Of a stretch of DNA of 64,000 bases, positions 58,736 through 64,000 are shown one piece after another. Below the pieces are notes generated by a model. That model saw nothing but the letters and a program-made list of their open reading frames with translations, was not told the DNA's origin and did no database searches. Source of the stretch: Siphonodentalium dalli (taxonomy: Eukaryota; Mollusca; Scaphopoda; Gadilida; Siphonodentaliidae); assembly GCA_032622095.1 (NCBI GenBank), contig CP136066.1, positions 147,219,559 through 147,283,558 on the forward strand. The letters run 5' to 3'. A program made the position numbers and the translations under genes. Position 1 is the stretch's first letter. Each line of letters begins with the position of its first letter.

Positions 58736-59156
58736 TTATCTTGGACTCCTCTTGGGGATCTCCTTGTGAATTTCTGCACATTTCTTGCACACTGGCAGCA
58801 CCACCTTGTATCTCTTTAAATGTCAGGGTCCCTTGTGCAGTTAGGCCCACAGCAGTGGCAGCAGATGTCCAGACTCTTGCGAAGAATAAAACGCAAATTC
58901 AACATGAGCTTCACAAGATTATTGTTCAATTGACATGTATATCAAGGGTCGGGGCACACATGGCAAGATCGATGCATGTATCCCGGATTTTTAGTCAGAA
59001 GATAGGGGCAGTTACATTTAGGCGTGTGGGGTGGCCTGACAGTGTCTCTCAGATTTTATTCATTGAACACAGGGTCTTACAACTTACATCCAGAGTGGTG
59101 TCATCTGAGTCGTCTCCAGTCACCAGCGTTGGAGCATGCCTGCTGCAGTCGTGAAA
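58736..59156 (-). pseudogene. Decayed coding fragment of an unknown cysteine-rich protein
   Basis: Reading the minus strand from 59156: SRHAPTLVTGDDSDDTTLD, VSCKTLCSMNK, a frameshift, LRDTVRPPHTPKCNCPYLL, GYMHRSCHVCPDP, one in-frame TGA, LVKLMLNLRFILRKS, LDICCHCCGPNCTRDPD, a frameshift, then YKVVLPVCKKCAEIHKEIP and a stop. Paired cysteines (CNC, CHVC, CCHCC, CKKC) suggest a zinc-binding region. Two frameshifts and one stop in 420 bp mean it is not functional. I do not recognise the family; it could be a transposon protein or a retrocopied gene. A plus-strand open frame over the same bases (58690-59154) is probably its shadow. Confidence 0.5.
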
Positions 59157-60083
59157 CCTTCAAAATATTCTCAATTCAAGCTATATACAAGCCGGAATTG
59201 AACAAGAACTGGGTAGGAGTCATGGTGGGATTGGTTGGGACAGGGTGGGGGAGGAATGTAAAGTGGACACCCCATGGCATATTTGTGACATATTCTCAAA
59301 GAAAGGTTGGAGTAATAATTATAGCACAATTTAACTCAATAATTTGTTTAATCATTTTTAATTTATTAATTTTAATAATAATATATTTATCATTAAGATT
59401 CATGTTTTCATTTGGAAGAAACTTGGGCAGAACCTTTTCTTTTGATGTTCCCAAAAGCATATCAAAAGCATTAGTGCGCTGATCCTTCCTGTTTTGTGCC
59501 GTTTCACTTTCAGGCACTCTCTCAGTCAGTGTAAATTTCACAAATTTGAGTGTTTATTCTAAGTCCAAAGCAATCTGAATGGGTTCTTTACACTCAGGAG
59601 TAAAGATATCTAGGTCCCTGAAACTTCAACTCAATTCCACTTCCACACTGGAAGGCTCATTTTCCACATCGCTGGACACTTGGTTCAATAAATGTCCCAT
59701 GATAATGATTATATTTTGAACTAAAACGCAAGTTTGCACGGGCTGTTTAGTCTTATAAAATAATGTTATTTTTATTACCGACACACAAAATGTCACAAGT
59801 TTCTGAGAAACATTCTCTTATTCGAGAGCGGCTATGTTGTCTCTGCTTTCTGACGCATTGTCTATTTTGGGAACCTTTTCTGCGGTCGCAGACGACCTTG
59901 ACAGCCGCGATCATTTGGCTCATTTTGGCCGATTCCGTAACGGGTTAGCCGCAATCGTCACTGATTGTACCGAGGAATCGACGTAAAGTACCGATTGTAC
60001 CGAGGATTCCGATTGGGGTTAGCCGATTTTGACAATAAAAAAAAACAAACAATTTTAGGGAAGTGCAATAAAATTATTTCGGT

Positions 60084-60134
<51 letters not shown>

Positions 60135-60648
60135 AAAAATGAGTCGGTCGGGAGTGGACAAACAAACCTCTTTTTAATGTCAGCCCTATTAACGAACATA
60201 AGGGTTTTATCAAGATCTGGTGATATTCTGAGAGGCTTCAAATTTTTTGGACAAATAGAATTTTCTTTGGCCATTTAAGAAAAAATCTAAATAGAAGTGA
60301 GGGGGAGGGAATTAAGACATATCAGTGAGGGGAGGTATTCAGACATATCAGTGAGGGGGGGGTATTCAGACATATCAGATAATCTTGCTTCTTGCTGGTA
60401 TTTTCATTCAGTCGGCACATAGCTCATTCGTTTAAAGAACTTTTATGTAGCGGCAGAAAGATTTGTTTATTAGTGAGCAATTAGGGACGAATAAGGAGTA
60501 AATATTTACATTTTTGTATTGGTTAGAATCTTAGATGTCATGTTTTCCGAAATTGTATAACTGATGTTGTTTATTTTGCCAATAATAATTAAATCTTAAT
60601 GATAGATATGCAATGTTAATCGGATTTTCAAATGTCTATATTTTTCAG
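59157..60648. other. Intron with a long G run, otherwise featureless
   Basis: No exon recognised. CCGATTGTACCGAGGA-type short repeats occur near 59965-60010. Confidence 0.45.
60085..60133 (+). repeat. Homopolymer of 49 G
   Basis: Uninterrupted G run flanked by TCGGTC on the left and a second GTCGGTCGGGAG on the right. Length may be approximate in the assembly. Confidence 0.95.
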
Positions 60649-60730
60649 GTTTGCAAATCAACCCCATACAAAACTCTCCATCTCCGAAGCAAACATCGCC
60701 TGTCAAACCAAAGCCACGAAAAAATCCAGG
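60649..60730 (+). CDS. togaram1: Exon 8 of the window, TOGARAM1-like gene (proline-rich)
   Basis: An 82-nt exon between CTATATTTTTCAG and the donor GTAAAT. Phase 1 in, phase 2 out. The peptide GLQINPIQNSPSPKQTSP continues VKPKPRKNP. The Pro/Lys-rich end could be an SH3- or microtubule-binding type of linker (inference only). The next exon would have to start in phase 2; I found no such exon between 60731 and 64000, so the TOG3/TOG4 part is presumably to the right of the window. Confidence 0.62.
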
Positions 60731-61067
60731 GTAAATATATTTATTGTTAATAATAATCGATCCGTTTATAAAGTTTATTCGACAGTGAATTTGTTTCAAT
60801 TTGCTTTAATAACATTGAATGTTCCACCTCCAGTGAGAAACAGCATCGTTGATTTGTCAGGGAGCTGCGCAACATATCCCTTGTTTACGTCTCGAGCCGT
60901 CAACATAAGGGAAACAAGACAACCATTTCATCGTCTCTCGCTGGCCTGTTTTTTTCATGATGTCATTTACATTGAACAAGGTTATGGCGAGAGCGATAAG
61001 AGATTTTCTGCTGATAATTCTTCGGAATAAATGTCAAATTTCTAAAATTGACCAGGACTGTCGGCAG

Positions 61068-61203
61068 AACATATACGTTATTGTGGTGGATTGACGGTAA
61101 CATTATGTGACATTGACAGCTTAGCCTATCTTTAACGTCGTCGCTTCGTGACTCGGTTGAACATAAACCATTTTACCATCAATCCACCACAATAACTTAT
61201 ATC
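61068..61203. repeat. Small inverted-repeat element
   Basis: TTATTGTGGTGGATTGACGG and complement CATCAATCCACCACAATAA face each other across about 90 bp. Probably a miniature element. Confidence 0.65.
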
Positions 61204-61293
61204 ATTACATTGGTAATAGGGCATGTGCCACTATTGACACTCCCATCCTCCCATCGAGGAAGCAGCCTCAGCAGCAACAAATTCACGCACATA

Positions 61294-61506
61294 CAGAAAT
61301 TCCCTAAATAATCGACTCCTCAACCACAGCAGAATTAAGGGTAATTTTTCAGGATTTAGTCAGAAATATGGCTTGTTGCCATTCATCGGAAAGCATTCAA
61401 TGAGAGCTTTCCGATGAATGACAACAAGCCATATTTCAGACTAAATCCTGAAAAATTACCCATAATTCTGCTGTGGTTAAGGAGTAAATTATTTAGGGCA
61501 TTATTG
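61294..61506. mobile_element. Tc1-like palindromic element (CAGTAATGCCC family)
   Basis: CAGAAATTCCCTAAATAAT to GGGCATTATTG with TA on both sides; full palindrome, apex AAGCATTCAATGAGAGCTTT. Confidence 0.75.
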
Positions 61507-61558
61507 TATCAATGTTAGTATACTGACAAGATCTATTGACACCCATCATATTACTCCC

Positions 61559-61813
61559 TTAACCATTTCTGTACTAAATGGAATCTCCAATTCAGTTATA
61601 AAAGTAACATTGGAATGGTCTATTATTGATTTGGAGGGTTGTTCAGGTAATAAAAGCAAATGACAGACAGAAAATAAGATAATACAAGAGCAGAATGATT
61701 CATATTCATTGGTTGGAAATGTTCAGATAATAAGTTGAACAAACATCCTATAATCGTTTGTTGAACTTATTATCTGAACTACTTGTAAATATATTTAGAA
61801 TAGAAAAGGTTAA
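61559..61813. mobile_element. piggyBac-like miniature element (CTATACTAAAT family)
   Basis: TTAA-CCATTTCTGTACTAAATGG at the left and AGAATAGAAAAGG-TTAA at the right, with a central hairpin of GTTCAGATAATAAGTTGAAC and complement. Confidence 0.7.
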
Positions 61814-62743
61814 CAGATGGGTCATAAACTATGCACAAGATTTGAACAGTGTATAACTCAAAAGTCACACTCCCTTCATTCAAAAACTAGCCACTGTTAG
61901 GAATCTCCACTGGCGGGTGTCAAACTCATATTACTATGTTGACAGTGACTACAAGCCAAACACTAACCATTGGACCACCAATCTCCTGTGTTTATATTAT
62001 AAAAATAAGATTCACACCAGTCAGGTTAGGTGGATTAGAACTGTCACAAATCCTATGCAAAACTATTGCCTAGTGTACCATAAAACAACTGATTTCTCGT
62101 ATTCTAACAATCTGGCCTGCAAGTCTCATAACCCTTTCATGATGGGAGCTGCGCTGGTGCAGCATTAAGAATCATGTGCCAGTGCATTCTCTTATACATG
62201 CGAGTCTCCCATAGGGGAAACATGTGTTGTCACTGTTGGTTAACTTGGCTCATATTTTGTTATTCATATTACTAACCACTAATTGTTAGTTTGCGAAACT
62301 TCTCAATTTTCACTCAATATTGTATGCTTGAGAGAACCACGGATACATCTTAATGGTCCTGGTTGGGCATTTGAGTAAACAGCATCTGTTCACTTGTTTA
62401 AATGCTGCCTGTGACATTTAAACAGTGATTAACAGTTTTATTGATTTTATGAAACGATTACAATGCATGAATTGTGTGAATTAAAATCTGCACTCAATAG
62501 ACCTTCCTTAATCTAAATAAAACTGCATTCAACATATCGACAAATTCGTGCATCAGTTGTACTGTACTAATCCAGGTAAATTCCTGATCAATTAGGGCTC
62601 TTAGAAATCTCTGTTCTCAGGCAGTTATCATGAGGGAGTTAAACTTTTGGTTTACCAATGCAAAGCATCAATGGAAGATCTACCCATCAATTTGTGTCCG
62701 GTGTGTATGAGCTGGTTAGTGAATATTACCATTAACCCCTTAA
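61814..62743. other. Intron or flank with a partial miniature element
   Basis: 62129-62215 is the left part of a CCCTTTCATGAC element. The rest shows no exon or repeat. Confidence 0.45.
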
Positions 62744-62995
62744 CCCTTCCATGACTAGAGCTTCGTGAAATTTTGTGAAAATATTGTGCCAGTGCATTCT
62801 CTTTTTATGCAAGTTTCCCATAGGGAGCCCCATATATATAAGAATCCATTGACCTTAAAATATTTACATTGACCTTGTAAGCCAGTGCTTTCCCTTATAT
62901 ATGCGAGGCTCCCTATGGGAGACTTGTATATATAAAAGAATGCACTGGCCCAGGATCTTTAATGCTGCACCAGTGAACCTCTGGTCATGAAAGCG
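62744..62995. mobile_element. piggyBac-like miniature element, CCCTTTCATGAC family
   Basis: TTAA at 62740-62743 and 62996-62999; left CCCTTCCATGACTAGAGCT; double hairpin inside; right end TGGTCATGAAAGCG. Confidence 0.75.
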
Positions 62996-63598
62996 TTAAC
63001 TGGAAAAAAGGTAGAGAAACATCCTGTATACGGTCACTCAGTCAATTTCCATGTGTCGCGGGGTGTGGGTGTGGCAATTCTAATAGGTCCAAAAATAATT
63101 TCGGTCAGGTTTTTATACAAACATGAGCAAAAGTGAGATTGACCAGATCCTTTCCCGGTTCAATTTTCAATCTCAAAATTGTCAGTGAATTTGGACAAAA
63201 TGAATAACATGGAATTTATCAACAAACTTTTTATAACATCTGTTCAGGTAATATTGACCAACTGGAATTAGACCTAAGGCTAGCTGATGCGAGGTTGAAT
63301 GCTTCATTGTCTTGTTCCCCAGAAATAAAATATATAATTATGCGCACATGCTTTTCAAAATTATTTTGCCTGAGAAATGGTGAATTTGACTTTGCATGGC
63401 TTAATGCCATTTATTTGTTAGAATACCAGGACTGTGGATTTATATAATGGTACTTGGGACCTTAACGACATCCTTAACCCTTTGATAACTGAATTCTGAA
63501 AACTACTGTTAGTGGTTGGTACCCATTAGGCCGTGCAAGTAAATTTCTAATTTTTCAGGCCAAAATATTTTGAAAAGCATTCGCGTAGTTATATTTTT

Positions 63599-64000
63599 AG
63601 CTCAACTTTACTTTGTAAAGTTTGAGCTATTGCCATGGGTTTGTCGTCCGTCGTCCATGTGTGTGTGCATGTGTGATTCGTCAACAATTTCCTTTAGCAT
63701 GGTCTACAGGTCGGATCATTATGAAATTTGTCATGGCTGTTGACATTGACATGTAGATGGGAACGAGTCATTTTGGGGTCGTTTGACTAAAAAACATGGC
63801 CGCCAGCAGCCATCTTGGATTTTACTCTTTGCATGTCTAAATCCTTTGGCATGAGCTACAGGTTGTAGCTTTGGTCGGATCTTCATGAAATTTTAATTTT
63901 AATTTTAAAAATATCATTTTGGGGTCATTTGGAAAAACAACATGGGCGTCAGCGGCCATCTTGGATTTCAAAATTCAATCCATTAGCACGGGCTACAGGT
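63599..64000 (+). repeat. Start of another modular repeat (runs off the window)
   Basis: Begins AGCTCAACTTTACTTTGTAA with a short hairpin (ACTTTGTAAAGT), then GTCGTCCGTCGTCC, then units with TCGGATCATTATGAAATTTG and GGCCGCCAGCAGCCATCTTG. Same general design as the other modular repeats. Confidence 0.6.

Larger units (their letters stand above)
8825..60730 (+). other. togaram1: Gene span: TOGARAM1/crescerin-like gene, internal part (eight exons)
   Basis: Eight + strand segments have AG acceptors, GT donors and open frames whose phases agree at every junction (1-1, 1-0, 0-2, 2-1, 1-1, 1-0, 0-1, 1-2). Chance agreement of this kind is unlikely, so the gene is well supported. The spliced part is 1,297 nt, about 432 residues, rich in Ser, Pro, Asp and Lys with no visible folded domain. 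The order of short motifs resembles the inter-TOG linker of TOGARAM1, which in animals acts in the cilium and binds axonemal microtubules through TOG domains. That identity rests on remembered motifs, not an alignment. The first and last exons of the gene are outside the window. Introns are 12.8, 14.2, 0.75, 5.1, 8.7, 5.2 and 3.8 kb and are filled with transposons. Confidence 0.6.

Noticed and set aside
58690-59154. 154-residue plus-strand open frame
   Set aside because: The minus strand over the same bases gives cysteine-rich, protein-like fragments in order; the plus frame has no splice context and no recognisable motif.
60632-61030. 132-residue open frame covering exon 8
   Set aside because: It is not in the spliced frame of exon 8 and runs through the donor into intron sequence.
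63247-63432. Possible next exon after CTGTTCAG (frame reading NIDQLELDLRLADARL)
   Set aside because: Exon 8 ends in phase 2, which would read a stop at once here; no donor follows.
1-64000. tRNA, rRNA, viral or bacterial genes
   Set aside because: No cloverleaf with conserved boxes, no rRNA stretch, and no viral or bacterial protein motif was found on reading both strands.

Overview
This is animal nuclear DNA that is AT-rich and almost entirely intronic or intergenic. Dispersed inverted-repeat transposons, modular repeats of the GTCCGTCCGTCCG type, a decayed non-LTR retrotransposon and short exons between introns of up to 14 kb suggest a marine invertebrate. A lophotrochozoan such as a mollusc is my best guess, from general impression of the repeats only; no marker in the window fixes the phylum. 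There is no bacterial, viral or CRISPR content, and I saw no tRNA or rRNA gene.

The one gene I can support is on the + strand and enters and leaves the window. Eight small exons (8825-8872, 21719-21912, 36149-36330, 37077-37357, 42463-42573, 51233-51423, 56630-56837, 60649-60730) each have AG/GT borders, and their reading phases match across all seven introns. Together they encode about 432 residues of Ser/Pro/Asp-rich, apparently disordered protein with one charged helical stretch. Collinear short motifs (a SASKK basic block, an ESG block, a VVGKG-M-F block, then a charged Arg/Glu/Lys helix) resemble what I remember of the linker between the second and third TOG domains of TOGARAM1/crescerin, a regulator of ciliary axonemal microtubules. 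The TOG domains would lie outside the window.

The rest is a dense, nested transposon landscape. From left to right: a large foldback (2402-3525); several TTAA-flanked piggyBac-like miniature elements; a 122-bp tandem array (11156-11789, second locus 30118-31077); a 28-bp minisatellite (12811-14392); a possible Penelope-like element (about 16062-20440) with a Harbinger-like element inside it (17125-19864); a CCGCGG-rich TA-flanked element (23253-26680) carrying a hAT element (24824-25670), with a paralogous empty site at 29440-29610; a broken LINE reverse transcriptase (31722-33000, minus); a hAT-like element with a short open frame (33542-34450); a four-level nested insertion (40321-42397); a hAT-like element (42621-43462); modular repeats (45078-46036, 51722-53976), the second carrying a Mutator-like element with a 9-bp duplication; and a decayed cysteine-rich coding fragment on the minus strand (58736-59156).

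Two TTAA-type families share one double-hairpin core but have different ends. Target-site duplications and an empty site let several insertions be ordered in time from sequence alone. Nothing here is a clear new biological system. The strongest leads are the nested insertion, the shared core with swapped ends, and the unidentified cysteine-rich coding fragment.
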